The notes: a model not told the origin generated them from the sequence alone. 64,000 bases of DNA from [Mycobacterium] crassicus (GCF_020181615.1 NZ_CP084029.1:1014856-1078855); one strand, 5' to 3'. Numbered from the stretch's first letter, positions 34,922 to 45,517 are shown. Program-made: numbers and translations.

Positions 34922-35389
34922 ATGCCTTTATTCGAATACCTGGCGGACTGTGGAACTCGATTCGAAGCGCTTGTCGCCAGTTGGCGTACGCCGAACCCGC
35001 TTTGCCCCCACTGTGGGGGTGAGACCGTCAAATTACCCGCCCGCGTGGCGTTAGTCGGCTCCGCATCGCCACCGCGAGGCGATGCGACCGCACCGACATC
35101 GTGGGAAGGGACCCATCGTGGCGATCCGGAATACGTCGCACACTGGCGTCGCACTCTGGACCGTCGGCGTGAGTTCGAGGCGCGTAACCCGGAATACCTG
35201 ACGAAGCGCGAGGCGATTGCAGCGCACGAGGGCATCTTTTCGCGGGCTCCGCTTACCTACCGGGAACTCAGTGATCGGGCATCCGCGTCCGGTGATGCGA
35301 CTGAAGCCGCGGCCGAAGCCGCACAAGAACGGCATCGTCCGGCCATAGGAAAGACCGGCCAAGACAGTTCTGCGCTACAGCATCAATAA
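34922..35389 (+). CDS. FmdB-like zinc-ribbon protein with a missing cysteine
   Basis: 155 residues. Start MPLFEYLADCGTRFEALV and LCPHCGGE match the FmdB zinc ribbon, where the usual beginning is MPxYEYxCxxCG. Here the first Cys is absent and the loop one residue shorter, leaving three Cys. The C-terminal part (THRGDPEYVAHWRRTLDRRREFEARNPEYL) is charged and helical. FmdB-like proteins often accompany amidase or catabolic enzymes as regulators or small-molecule sensors. Third gene of the ligase transcript. Confidence 0.75.
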   Translation: MPLFEYLADCGTRFEALVASWRTPNPLCPHCGGETVKLPARVALVGSASPPRGDATAPTSWEGTHRGDPEYVAHWRRTLDRRREFEARNPEYLTKREAIAAHEGIFSRAPLTYRELSDRASASGDATEAAAEAAQERHRPAIGKTGQDSSALQHQ

Positions 35390-35814
35390 CTGCGTGATGC
35401 GGAAGCCCGCCGTAGCGAGTTGTCAGGGGTCTGCTGCACGAATAGGTGACATCTGAGTTGGTTTGCCCCAGCACCGCTGGCCGGCCATTCGATCACCGCG
35501 GCTGAACTGGCCGAGGCCTACCGGGCCATCGCGTTTTCGACGCTCACCCCGAGGATCCCGAGTTCGGTTACCGCTGTCTCGCCCATGAGGTCCCGTGATG
35601 CCGATGGCCGAGCGGACCGGCCGTCGCCTCGTCGGTTGCTCGATCGGTTCGAGGATGAAGGTCCGATCGGTTACCACAGCTTTGCGCTACCGCAGCTTGG
35701 CAGGGAGCGGCGGCATGCCGTGGTCGGGTGGCTGGGCAGGTCAAGACGATTCGTGTAGGCACTGGGCCGCCTCGGTGATGCGAACTCCGTTGAGAGGGCC
35801 CACCGTGGCCGAGT
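35390..35814. other. Relic-containing gap between zinc-ribbon and dehydrogenase genes
   Basis: 425 bp without an intact gene. It holds a transposase fragment (35470-35598) and, just after, an open stretch reading RLLDRFEDEGPIGYHSFALPQLGRERRHAVVGWLG that I cannot assign and that has no start signal. The two operons of the island converge across it. Confidence 0.55.
35470..35598 (+). mobile_element. Decayed IS3-type transposase fragment
   Basis: Two frames give ITAAELAEAYRAI and, after a one-base shift, VFDAHPEDPEFGYRCLAHEVP then stop. The second piece resembles the DAHxxDPEFGYRFLxDE stretch of IS3-family transposases. Only about 40 residues remain. No terminal inverted repeats were found. Confidence 0.5.
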
Positions 35815-36903
35815 TCATTGCTGTTCCAGCCAGATCACCGAGCGGCCGCCTTCGCCAGCCTTCATCCGCTCGAAAGCCTCGTCGAGCCCGTCGAACTCGA
35901 TTCGATGGGTGATGAGGGTCGCGAGTTCGAGGTCGCCGTTGCGCACCTCGTCCGCCATGGCAGGAACATCACGGTCGGGATCGGACGCACCGTAGATCGA
36001 ACTCGTCAGGGTGCGAGAGAAGTGGAAGAGCTCGAGCGGGTTGAACGTGACCTCCTGATCACGTCGGCCGATGCCCACCACGGTGCACTGGCCTCCGCGG
36101 CGCACCGCACCCCATGCCATGCGGATGGTCTGAGGTGCGCCGACACAGTCGAAAGCATGGTCTGCACCGCGTCCGCCCGTGAGGGAACGGATCTGCTTGG
36201 AGAGCTTGGGATCGCTCAGCAGAAAGTGGGTCGCACCGGCTTTCCGGGCCAGTGGCTCCTTCTCAGGGGCCACATCAACGGCGATGATCGGCTCCGCGCC
36301 GGCGGACCGGGCCCCCATGAGTGCCGACAGCCCGACGCCTCCCAGCCCCACGACCAGGACCGACTCTCCAGGTTTGACGTGGGCGGTGTTACGCACTGCT
36401 CCGACACCGGTGAGGACCGCGCAGCCGAGTAACGCTGCGACGTCCAGCGGCAGGTCGGCGGGCACCGGGACGGCAGAGCTCGCCGGCACCACGATCTCTT
36501 CGGAGAACGCGCCGATGCCCATCGCCGCGTGCAACTGGGTACCGTCCGCGAGCGAGCCGCGGGGCACGCTGACGACGCCTTCGATCTCGCTGCACAGCCA
36601 GGGCTCGCCCGCCTCGCAGAACCAGCAATGCCGGCAAGCCGCTGCCCAGTTGAGCACCACGTGGTCGCCGACCGAGACGCTGTCCACCTCGACGCCGGTT
36701 TGCTCAACTACCCCGGCGGCCTCATGTCCGAGAATCGCCGGATACTGCGGCACGATCGTGCCGTTGACCATCGACAGATCGGAGTGGCAGACGCCCGCCG
36801 CAGCGACGCGGACGCGGATGTCGTGTGGGCCGACCTCGGGAAGGATGATTTCTTGAAGTTCGGGCTTTCCGCCGGGCTCGCTCACCACTATTGCTTGCAC
36901 CAT
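35815..36903 (-). CDS. Zinc-dependent alcohol dehydrogenase
   Basis: 362 residues. Catalytic zinc Cys in AGVCHSDLS, GHEAAGVVEQTG, structural zinc cysteines in CRHCWFCEAGEPWLC, and NAD-binding GLGGVGLSALMGA with Asp after the next strand (IAVDVAP), so NAD is expected. It follows the aldehyde dehydrogenase by 32 bp with AAAGGAAC before its ATG, so both are one transcript. Expected step: alcohol to aldehyde for the next enzyme. Substrate unknown. Confidence 0.93.
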   Translation of the reverse strand: MVQAIVVSEPGGKPELQEIILPEVGPHDIRVRVAAAGVCHSDLSMVNGTIVPQYPAILGHEAAGVVEQTGVEVDSVSVGDHVVLNWAAACRHCWFCEAGEPWLCSEIEGVVSVPRGSLADGTQLHAAMGIGAFSEEIVVPASSAVPVPADLPLDVAALLGCAVLTGVGAVRNTAHVKPGESVLVVGLGGVGLSALMGARSAGAEPIIAVDVAPEKEPLARKAGATHFLLSDPKLSKQIRSLTGGRGADHAFDCVGAPQTIRMAWGAVRRGGQCTVVGIGRRDQEVTFNPLELFHFSRTLTSSIYGASDPDRDVPAMADEVRNGDLELATLITHRIEFDGLDEAFERMKAGEGGRSVIWLEQQ

Positions 36904-36935
36904 CTCGCATGTTCCTTTCGTGCCGGCCTTTGAAA

Positions 36936-38357
<1,422 letters not shown>

Positions 38358-38444
38358 AACTCCTTGTAGATGCTGATTTGGAGGGCTTGGATACCTTTGC
38401 GGCGAGCATGTCGCGCGGAGTCAGTATCGCACACGAGTTGATGA

Positions 38445-38458
38445 AATTCTATAGAATT
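38445..38458. promoter_or_regulatory. TCTATAGA palindrome, site 3, between aldehyde dehydrogenase and GntR
   Basis: Perfect 14-bp palindrome AATTCTATAGAATT in the divergent promoter region, best of the three copies. Its place beside the regulator gene is typical of GntR/FCD autoregulation. Confidence 0.6.
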
Positions 38459-38561
38459 ATGACCGAAGTCGATCCAGGCGCGGCCGAATCATGGGATAGG
38501 CTCGCCGCTGTTGACGCTTAAGGTGCGGCCAATGTGCGCAGCGACGGGAGGGCGGTCCAAG

Positions 38562-39260
38562 ATGGCCAATGACGTCACACTGGCGGTCCGACACAAGGTC
38601 GGCGATAAGCGTCCTGAGCGTTTGAGCCCCCGGATAGCTCAGGAAATCCGCCGGCTCATCATCGGGGGTGAGGCCCCTGGGGGTGCCAAACTTCGGGCGG
38701 AACATCTCGCTGTTCGCTTCGGTGTGAGCGCAACCCCAGTGCGCGAGGCGCTCATGGCCCTGCATGGGGAGGGGCTGGTGTCCTTCGACGCGGGCCGTGG
38801 ATTCACGGTGATGCCGATAACCCGGCGGGATCTCCTCGACATGTTCTATGCGCAGGCGCACTTCGCCGGAGAACTGGCGGCACGGGCCGCAGAGGAAATG
38901 ACCAGCGACTGCATGGCTGAGTTGTGGCGCCACCAGGAGGCGCTGACTGCGGCCCTCGAGTCCGGGGATAACGCTGGCGCGGACCAGGTCGAGTTCGAGT
39001 TTCATCGATTGATCAACCACGCCTCGGACTCGCCGAAGATGCGCTGGCTACTGAAGATGACGACCAGTTACATGCCCTTTGGGGAGTGGCACGATGTGCC
39101 GGGGTGGGCCGCGTCTGCTCCGACGGACCATCTGCCGTTGCTGCGTGCACTGTCCAACGGCAGTCCTCAGGCTGCGCAAATGGCCATGACCGCTCACATC
39201 ATGAATGTCTCCGACCTCCTTGCTGGGCTGCTCGCCGAGCGAGGCGTGCTGGCTCAATAG
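38562..39260 (+). CDS. GntR-family regulator with FCD domain
   Basis: 232 residues from ATG 38562, preceded by GGGAGGGCGG; TTG 38511 and ATG 38532 give longer forms. Winged helix: SPRIAQEIRRLIIGG, LAVRFGVSATPVREALMALHGEGLV; then an all-helical FCD domain with EFHRLINHAS and HLPLLRAL, whose histidines usually hold a metal and an acid ligand. Divergent from aldehyde dehydrogenase-alcohol dehydrogenase. Likely controls that pair and the ligase transcript through TCTATAGA sites. Confidence 0.92.
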   Translation: MANDVTLAVRHKVGDKRPERLSPRIAQEIRRLIIGGEAPGGAKLRAEHLAVRFGVSATPVREALMALHGEGLVSFDAGRGFTVMPITRRDLLDMFYAQAHFAGELAARAAEEMTSDCMAELWRHQEALTAALESGDNAGADQVEFEFHRLINHASDSPKMRWLLKMTTSYMPFGEWHDVPGWAASAPTDHLPLLRALSNGSPQAAQMAMTAHIMNVSDLLAGLLAERGVLAQ

Positions 39261-39480
39261 GAGTCGGTGAGAGGATCCACGCCGACGGGTCGGGCGGGAG
39301 GCCGTCCGGGCCGAAGTGCTTGAAACCTCCGGTTGGTCAGCTTGGCCAGGGGGCTCAGGACCGTGGGGTTGCGCATGCCGTGATCGGCTTCGGCCAGGAA
39401 ATCGCTGTGGGACATGATGTTCGGCGGCAGGACAAGGGCGATGGTGTACGCGTCCGTGATCTCGCCGGTGCAGGCCTCAG
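39254..39480 (-). pseudogene. Orphan C-terminal gene fragment at the right edge of the island
   Basis: About 75 residues (EACTGEITDAYTIALVLPP ... RNPTVLSPLAKLTNRRFQAL ... VGVDPLTDSY) with ordinary protein composition but no start of its own: upstream the frame runs straight into the repeated element at 39482. It looks like the tail of a gene cut by the repeat. I do not recognise the family. Confidence 0.4.
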
Positions 39481-39481
39481 G

Positions 39482-39690
39482 GCTCAGCCCAGGTGGAACA
39501 CCACCTCGAGGGCGAGGAAGCCGAAGATGATCAGCCCGATGATCGTTGCGACGGCGGGGAGTACAAGCACGGGGTCTTTCATGCCTGGAACGGTAATCCA
39601 ACCGGCGACTGTAAGAAATCGAAAAGTGTTGGCTGTCACTGCATTAAGGGACTTTGGTCCGTGATCGGCAGCACGGCCGACCGGATATGT
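39482..39690. repeat. Direct repeat bounding the 31-40 kb island, right copy
   Basis: Matches 31213-31420 in the same orientation. Contains the intact 32-residue peptide gene and its upstream region. It ends a few bases from the ArsR stop codon at 39699. Confidence 0.8.
39484..39582 (-). CDS. 32-residue membrane peptide
   Basis: A 32-residue open frame starting MKDPVLVLPAVATIIGLIIF and ending in FHLG: one hydrophobic helix with charged ends, too short for normal gene finding. Synonymous-like differences to the second copy (mostly third positions) suggest it was once under protein selection. It lies just past the ArsR gene, same strand. Function unknown; a single-helix partner of a transporter is possible. 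Confidence 0.5.
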   Translation of the reverse strand: MKDPVLVLPAVATIIGLIIFGFLALEVVFHLG

Positions 39691-39698
39691 GGTCGCGA

Positions 39699-40088
39699 TC
39701 ACACTCTCCGTGGTGGGTCTGGCGCCAGGGTGCCGTCCGGGGCGATGTGGGCGAAGATCTGCTGCAGCAGCGTCACGATGTGCGGGTCGTCCACTGTGTA
39801 GATGTGATGGCGCCCGTCCTTGCGTGCGCTGATCAATCCGGCCAGTCGCAGCTTCGTCAGGTGCTGGCTCATGGTGGCGATGTTGATGCCGGCGCGGCCG
39901 GCCAGGGTCGTGACGTCGTAGGCGCCCTGGGTGGCCAGCCACATCACGTGTAATCGTGCCGGGCTGCTGAGCAGGCCGAATGTGCTGGCAGCCGAAGATA
40001 GTTGGGGCTGTGTGGGTTCGTCGGGCCGGCCCGGGGAAGTGATGTCTTCGGGTTCCCGTTCTTCTTGTTTCGCCATCTCGGTACTCAT
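39699..40088 (-). CDS. ArsR/SmtB-family regulator
   Basis: About 129 residues from ATG 40088. Winged helix ASTFGLLSSPARLHVMWLATQGAYDVTTLAGRAGINIATMSQHLTKLRLAGLI and wing ARKDGRHHIYTV. The usual alpha-3 cysteine motif is lacking; His residues in DDPHIVTLLQQIFAH could form an alpha-5 metal site. Divergent from the giant P-type ATPase, 77 bp between starts, so it probably represses that pump until a metal binds. Confidence 0.88.
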   Translation of the reverse strand: MSTEMAKQEEREPEDITSPGRPDEPTQPQLSSAASTFGLLSSPARLHVMWLATQGAYDVTTLAGRAGINIATMSQHLTKLRLAGLISARKDGRHHIYTVDDPHIVTLLQQIFAHIAPDGTLAPDPPRRV

Positions 40089-40165
40089 TTTGACCCAACG
40101 CCCGTGGCGGGATTCGTCGAACAACACATTCGCATAGTTGCGTAATCATCAAAGTAACGACAGAA

Positions 40166-43100
40166 TTGGCCCGTCTGCAAGGCAGGTTCGCCCACTTCGC
40201 TCGGCGTGCCCCATGGCCTGCGGACCCAACCGTCAGAACACACACACGATTGGTGCTGTCGAAATTGATTGGGACATCTGTGCTGTTGCGTCCGGCCGCC
40301 TGGGGAATCCAGACCACGGTCGCCCTCGTCGAAGCGGCGACCCGCAACGCATCCGCCGCCACCGAGGCGGTGGGGGCCGTCGCCACGGCCGGCTTGCAAC
40401 TGGCTGCCGTACCTGTTCGTGAAGGCGCCCGGCTGCTGTCCGGTGAGACCTCGACAGCGACCCTGACCCGGCGCTGCTGGCGCGGCGAGCAACGTGCGTG
40501 GATCGAGGTGCGCGGACTGGCCGACGCCGAAGGCGCCGAGCTCGGGCGCCAGGTGCTCGACGCGCTCCTGGCCCGGCCCGGTGTCGCGTCGGCGCGGATC
40601 AACCGGCAGTTGTCGCGGGTCGTGGTGGAGCTGGCGGTCGAGGGCGACCGCATCTCGCTGAAAGACCTGTGCGGCCTGATCGACGACGCCGAACGCTCAC
40701 ACCGCCGCAGCGGCGGCTCGGCGCCGACGTCCTGCGCCGGCTCGGTGGGGGCTGCCGGTCTGCCCGGTGATGGGCTGCTGTTGCTGGCCAGGGGAATGAT
40801 GGTCGGCGTCAACGCTGCCGGGCTGGCCGTCGCGGTCGCCGGGTGGGCGTTGCGGCTGCCGCAGGCCCCGATGGCGGTCGACGCCATTGCGACGTTCGCC
40901 AACTACCAGCCGTGGCTGCGCCGACGGCTGGCCGACCGGATCGGCACCGTGCCGGCAGACACGGTGCTGTCCCTGATCTCCGTCGGCGCACGCATCGCCA
41001 TGCTGTCGCCGGCCACCCTGGCGGTGGACCTGGGGTTGCAGGGAATCAAAGCCGCCGAAAGCCAGGCCTCGGCACAGGCCTGGAGCCGCCATGAGCCGCT
41101 GCTGGCCCGGCACGCCGAGCAGGCCGACGTGCATCTGCCGTCACGACCGGTGCCGTTGCCCGAGGGACCGGCCGCCCGGCACGGCAGGCGGATGGCGCTG
41201 GTGCAGGTGGTCGGGACCGGGCTGGTCGGCGTCATCACCCGCAACGCCACCATGGCCGCGACCGCGACCGTGGTGACAGCCCCCAAGGCCATGCGCATCA
41301 CGACTGAATCGTTCGCCGGGACCCTGAGTCGAGCGTTGGTCGAGCAACATGCGGCGCTGCCGTTGAACCCGGAGGGGCTGCGCCGACTCGACCGGGTCGA
41401 CGCGGTACTCATCGACCCGAGGGTGTTCTGCCAGGGGACGGCGCACCACCCGATGGCGGCTGCCCTGCTGGGGGAGGCGCGGGCATCCGGTGCGCAACTG
41501 ATCACGCTCGACGTCGCCGAGTTGGGCGAGCTGAGGCCCGCGTTCGATGAGCTCGCGCCGGTCGACGGGCTGGATTTTGACGACGCGCTGGATGTCGCCC
41601 TGACCGGTCTGCAGCAGGCCGGCCGGACCGTGGCCGTGCTGTCCTCGACCGCCGCGCAAGCACTGTGCTCGGCAGACGTGGGCGTGGGAATCATGCCCGG
41701 ACCCGACGACGAGCCCGCCGTGCCACCTCCTTTCACTGCCGACCTGCTGCTGGCCGACCTGGCCGGTGCCTGGCGGGTGCTGCATGCGCTGCCGGCGGCC
41801 CGGGCGGCCACCGAGCGCGGCATCTCGATCTCCACCGGCGCCTCGGCGCTCGGTGCGCTGCTGATGGTCCCGGGGGTGCGGGGCGGGCGCGGTACCGGCC
41901 CGGTCACCGCCGGCGCGGCCGCCGGACTGCTGTCCGGATATCTGCTGGCTCGCGGGGTGGCCCGCACGCCCGCGCCGCGGCCGGCGCCGTCCTACGAGTG
42001 GCATGGGATGTCGGTCGACGAAGTCCGCGCGCTTCTGCCGGTCCCCGACCTCGGGGCGGTGGCCGCCGAGCTCGACGCCCCGCCGAGCATGGCCTGGCAG
42101 TTCATCAAGGCCGTGCGTACCGAGCTGTCGGATCCGTTGATGCCGGTGCTGGCCCTGTGTTCGACGGCCACCGCGATGCTGGGCTCACCGATCGACGCGT
42201 TGATGGTCAGCACCGTGCTGGTCGGCAACTGCATGCTCGCCGCAGGCCAGCAGTTGCAGGCCGAGAACCGGTTGAACCGGCTGCTGGCCCAGCAGACACG
42301 GCCGGCCCGCACCGTTGAGATCGGCGCGACCAACTCCTACGCCGAGGTCGTCGCGGATCGGTTGCTGCCCGGCACGCTGATCGAGGTGCGCAGCAACGAG
42401 GTCGTGCCGGCCGACGCCCGGCTGATCGAGGCCACCGATCTGGAAGTCGACGAATCCTCGCTGACCGGCGAATCACTGTCGGTGGACAAGCAGATCGAGG
42501 CCGTGCTGCCGGGCGCCGAACTGGCCGAGCGGAGCTGCATGCTCTACGCGGGTACGACGGCCATCGCCGGCACGGCAGTCGCGGTGGTCACCGCCGTCGG
42601 CAGCGACACCCAGGCGCGCCGCGCCGCCGAACTGGCCGCCGGTGACCTGCCGGTCGTCGGCCTGCAGCACCAACTCAGCCGGCTGATGAGCCGCGCATTC
42701 CCGGCCAGTGCGGCCGGCGGGGCGATGGTGGGCCTGCTCGGAATGCTGCGTGGCGGCGGCCTGCGGCCGGCCCTGGGCAACGCGATCGCGGTCGCGGTGG
42801 CCGCCGTTCCCGAGGGGATGCCGTTGATGGCGACCCTGGCGCAGCACGCGTCGGCGCAACGTCTGAGCAAGTCCGGTGCGCTGGTCCGCATTCCGCGGTC
42901 GGTGGAGGCGCTCGGGCGAGTGGAGGTGGTCTGCTTCGACAAGACCGGCACCCTCAGCGAGAACCGGCTTCGGGTCACCCGGGTGCTTCCGGTATCGGGG
43001 CACGCGCACGACGACGTGCTGCGCGCCGCGGCCAACGCCGCACCGGCACGCGAAGGTACCGCGCATGCCCACGCCACCGACCAGGCCGTCACCGAAGCGG

Positions 43101-44665
43101 CCGCCGGCATCTCCGATGGCGGCGCACCGCTGTGGACCACGACGGATGCCCACCTGCCGTTCCGCTCCGGCCGGGCGTTCTCGGCGTCGGTGTCGGGTGC
43201 GGAGTTGATGGTCAAGGGCGCCCCGGAAGTGGTGCTGGCGGCCTGCCCGGGCCTCGGCGCGGATGCCGCCGACACGGTCGCCGAACTGGCCGCCGACGGA
43301 CTGCGGGTGATCGCGGTGGCGCAGCGCCGGCTCACCGCCGCGCAGGCCAAGGCGCTGCGCGACGACCCCGGTGCCATCACCGAGCTGTGCCGCAGCGGCC
43401 TGTCGCTGACCGGGTTTCTCGGCATCTCCGACACCCCGCGCGCCGAAGCGCCGCAACTGCTCGCCGAGTTGGCCGACCGCGGCGTCGGTATCCGGCTGAT
43501 CACCGGGGATCACCCGGTGACCGCAACCGCCATCGCCGCGGAGCTCGGTGTCCCGGTCACCGCCGAACAGGTCATCACCGGCGCGGAATGGAATGCGTGC
43601 TCGCGCAAGGAGCAGGAGCGGGCGGTGGCCGAACGGGTGATCTTCGCGCGGATGTCCCCGGAGAACAAGGTGCAGGTCGTGCAGACCCTCGAGCGCAGCG
43701 GGCGGGTCAGCGCCATGGTCGGCGACGGCGCCAACGACGCTGCGGCGATTCGTGCTGCCAGCGTGGGGCTCGGGGTTGTCGCCCGCGGCAGCGACTCGGC
43801 ACACGCCACCGCCGACATCGTGCTGACCGACGGCCGCATCGGCGCCCTGGTGGACGCCATCGATGAGGGCCGGCGGCTGTGGCGCGGAGTGCAGTTGGCG
43901 GTCACCGGCCTGCTCGGCGGCAACGTCGGCGAGGTGATCTTCGGTGTCATCGGCACCGCATTGACCGGCAGCTCGCCGCTGAACAATCGCCAACTGCTGC
44001 TGATGAACATGCTGACCGACGCGCTGCCGGCCACCGCCGTCGCGGTCAGCACCCCTGCCGGTCCGGCGCAGCGGGTGGTGCACGGCATCGACGAGCGCAG
44101 GCTGATGCGTGCCGTCGCGGTCCGCGGCGCCATCACCGGGGCGGCGGCCAGTGCGGCATGGGCGATGGCTCGCGTCACCGGTGTGATGGGCGGCCCGCAG
44201 CGCGCGGCGACGGTCGCCTTGATCACCCTGGTCGCCACCGAGCTGGCCCAGACCCTGGTGGACTCGCACGCCCCGCTGGTGTGGCTCACCGCCGCCGGTT
44301 CGTTCGCGGTGTTCGCGGCGATGATCAGCCTGCCCGGTGTCAGCCAGCTGCTCGGCTGCGTCCCGATCGGCCCGCTGGGCTGGGCGCAGGCCCTGGGAGC
44401 GACCGGAGCCGCGGTCCTGGGGATCGCCGCGGCGCCGCACCTGTTGCCGGCGGCCTGGCGCGACGCGGAGTCCGCGGAGGCCGGCGCCGAAGCGATGCCG
44501 CCGGCCTCCGAGCCGTCGACGGAGCCGTTCTCGCAGACGCTGCAGACGATGGTCTCGGGCCCGCTGGCGGTGGTGCAGGCGCTGCGGCCCGCGGCTGCGC
44601 GTGCCCCCGATTCGCCCGCGTGGTCCGCTGATGCGTCTACGGTGTTGGCCAGCCAGACAAACTGA
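40166..44665 (+). CDS. Very large CtpI-like P-type cation ATPase
   Basis: 1499 residues if TTG 40166 is the start; GTG codons near 40256 are alternatives. ATPase core is complete: TGES near residue 767, phosphorylation motif DKTGTLSEN with Asp near 925, GDGANDA near 1186, and helices with VPEGMPLMATL and LLMNMLTDALPA. The first 600 residues are an Ala-rich region with a ferredoxin-like metal-binding segment (VASARINRQLSRVVVELAVEG) and a degenerate repeat of the hydrolase domain. Size and layout match mycobacterial CtpI. Ion not known; divergent ArsR gene implies metal efflux. Confidence 0.88.
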   Translation: MARLQGRFAHFARRAPWPADPTVRTHTRLVLSKLIGTSVLLRPAAWGIQTTVALVEAATRNASAATEAVGAVATAGLQLAAVPVREGARLLSGETSTATLTRRCWRGEQRAWIEVRGLADAEGAELGRQVLDALLARPGVASARINRQLSRVVVELAVEGDRISLKDLCGLIDDAERSHRRSGGSAPTSCAGSVGAAGLPGDGLLLLARGMMVGVNAAGLAVAVAGWALRLPQAPMAVDAIATFANYQPWLRRRLADRIGTVPADTVLSLISVGARIAMLSPATLAVDLGLQGIKAAESQASAQAWSRHEPLLARHAEQADVHLPSRPVPLPEGPAARHGRRMALVQVVGTGLVGVITRNATMAATATVVTAPKAMRITTESFAGTLSRALVEQHAALPLNPEGLRRLDRVDAVLIDPRVFCQGTAHHPMAAALLGEARASGAQLITLDVAELGELRPAFDELAPVDGLDFDDALDVALTGLQQAGRTVAVLSSTAAQALCSADVGVGIMPGPDDEPAVPPPFTADLLLADLAGAWRVLHALPAARAATERGISISTGASALGALLMVPGVRGGRGTGPVTAGAAAGLLSGYLLARGVARTPAPRPAPSYEWHGMSVDEVRALLPVPDLGAVAAELDAPPSMAWQFIKAVRTELSDPLMPVLALCSTATAMLGSPIDALMVSTVLVGNCMLAAGQQLQAENRLNRLLAQQTRPARTVEIGATNSYAEVVADRLLPGTLIEVRSNEVVPADARLIEATDLEVDESSLTGESLSVDKQIEAVLPGAELAERSCMLYAGTTAIAGTAVAVVTAVGSDTQARRAAELAAGDLPVVGLQHQLSRLMSRAFPASAAGGAMVGLLGMLRGGGLRPALGNAIAVAVAAVPEGMPLMATLAQHASAQRLSKSGALVRIPRSVEALGRVEVVCFDKTGTLSENRLRVTRVLPVSGHAHDDVLRAAANAAPAREGTAHAHATDQAVTEAAAGISDGGAPLWTTTDAHLPFRSGRAFSASVSGAELMVKGAPEVVLAACPGLGADAADTVAELAADGLRVIAVAQRRLTAAQAKALRDDPGAITELCRSGLSLTGFLGISDTPRAEAPQLLAELADRGVGIRLITGDHPVTATAIAAELGVPVTAEQVITGAEWNACSRKEQERAVAERVIFARMSPENKVQVVQTLERSGRVSAMVGDGANDAAAIRAASVGLGVVARGSDSAHATADIVLTDGRIGALVDAIDEGRRLWRGVQLAVTGLLGGNVGEVIFGVIGTALTGSSPLNNRQLLLMNMLTDALPATAVAVSTPAGPAQRVVHGIDERRLMRAVAVRGAITGAAASAAWAMARVTGVMGGPQRAATVALITLVATELAQTLVDSHAPLVWLTAAGSFAVFAAMISLPGVSQLLGCVPIGPLGWAQALGATGAAVLGIAAAPHLLPAAWRDAESAEAGAEAMPPASEPSTEPFSQTLQTMVSGPLAVVQALRPAAARAPDSPAWSADASTVLASQTN

Positions 44666-44681
44666 TCCGCGGAGGCGCCGC

Positions 44682-45077
44682 ATGCATCCATTCCGGCAAG
44701 CCGTCGAAGCCCGCGACACCGCGGCCATCGAGGCGCTGCTGTCCGACGACGTCGTGTTCACCAGCCCGGTGGCGTTCAAGCCCTATCCGGGCAAGGCGAT
44801 CACCGCGGCGATCCTCCGCGGGGTGATGCGGGTCTTCGAGGACTTTCACTACGTCCGGGAGATCGCCGATCCTGGCGGACGTGACCATGCCCTGGTGTTC
44901 GAGGCCACGGTGGCCGGCAAGCGCATCACCGGATGCGATTTCCTGCATGTCGATGACGACGGCAAGATCGACGACTTCATGGTGATGGTGCGGCCGCTGT
45001 CGGCGGCCACTGCGCTGGCCGAGGCTATGGGGGCGCAGTTCGAGCAGATCAGCCGCGAGGCCGCGCAGGCCGGCTGA
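44682..45077 (+). CDS. NTF2/SnoaL-like protein
   Basis: 131 residues from ATG 44682, with GGAGG ten bases upstream and only 16 bp after the ATPase stop. Pattern FRQAVEARDTAAIEALLSDDVVFTSPVAFKPYPGKAITAAIL ... HVDDDGKIDDFMVMVRPLSA is a small NTF2-like fold. Probably co-transcribed with the ATPase; role unknown. The coding end is 30 bp from the convergent nmtR gene. Confidence 0.82.
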   Translation: MHPFRQAVEARDTAAIEALLSDDVVFTSPVAFKPYPGKAITAAILRGVMRVFEDFHYVREIADPGGRDHALVFEATVAGKRITGCDFLHVDDDGKIDDFMVMVRPLSAATALAEAMGAQFEQISREAAQAG

Positions 45078-45107
45078 GCTGCCCAGCGATCCCGGCGCCA
45101 CTGCCCG

Positions 45108-45470
45108 TCAGCCGGCGGCGTCCGGCTGGTCGGCGAGCCCCAGCCGCAGGTGTTCGCTGTGGTAGACGGCCTCGTCGAGGAGTTGGGCGACGTGGTTGTC
45201 GTAGAGCCGGTAGACGATGCTGCGACCCGACCGGTTGCCTACGACCAATCCCAGGTTGCGCAGCAGGCGCAGCTGATGCGATACCGCCGACTGTTCCATG
45301 CCGACCGCCTCGGCCAGTTCGCTCACCGGCCGCGGCCCATGCCGCAGCTCGGTGAGGATCAACAGCCGGCTCGGGGTGGCCAGTGCCTGCAGCGTGGTCG
45401 CCACATGGTTTGCGCCATCGGCATCGAGTCGTGCCACCGGTCGGTGGCGACCATCGACTCCGTGCCCCAT
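45108..45470 (-). CDS. nmtR: NmtR, nickel/cobalt-sensing ArsR-family repressor
   Basis: 120 residues starting MGHGVDGRHRP. The whole chain resembles M. tuberculosis NmtR from memory, including the N-terminal Gly2-His3 and the alpha-5 ligands in LYDNHVAQLLDEAVYHSEH (Asp, His, His, His) used for six-coordinate Ni(II)/Co(II). Winged helix VSELAEAVGMEQSAVSHQLRLLRNLGLV. Metal binding would release the operator and switch on the divergent ATPase. ATG 45470 is chosen because only this start places the His at position 3. Confidence 0.93.
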   Translation of the reverse strand: MGHGVDGRHRPVARLDADGANHVATTLQALATPSRLLILTELRHGPRPVSELAEAVGMEQSAVSHQLRLLRNLGLVVGNRSGRSIVYRLYDNHVAQLLDEAVYHSEHLRLGLADQPDAAG

Positions 45471-45517
45471 GACTGGGCAGTTTAGCCGACCGAGCGAACA
45501 TACGTGGTTGCATGAAG

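Noticed and set aside
42473..44779. A 768-codon minus-strand frame opposite the large P-type ATPase
   Set aside because: Shadow of a strong coding gene caused by high GC at third positions.
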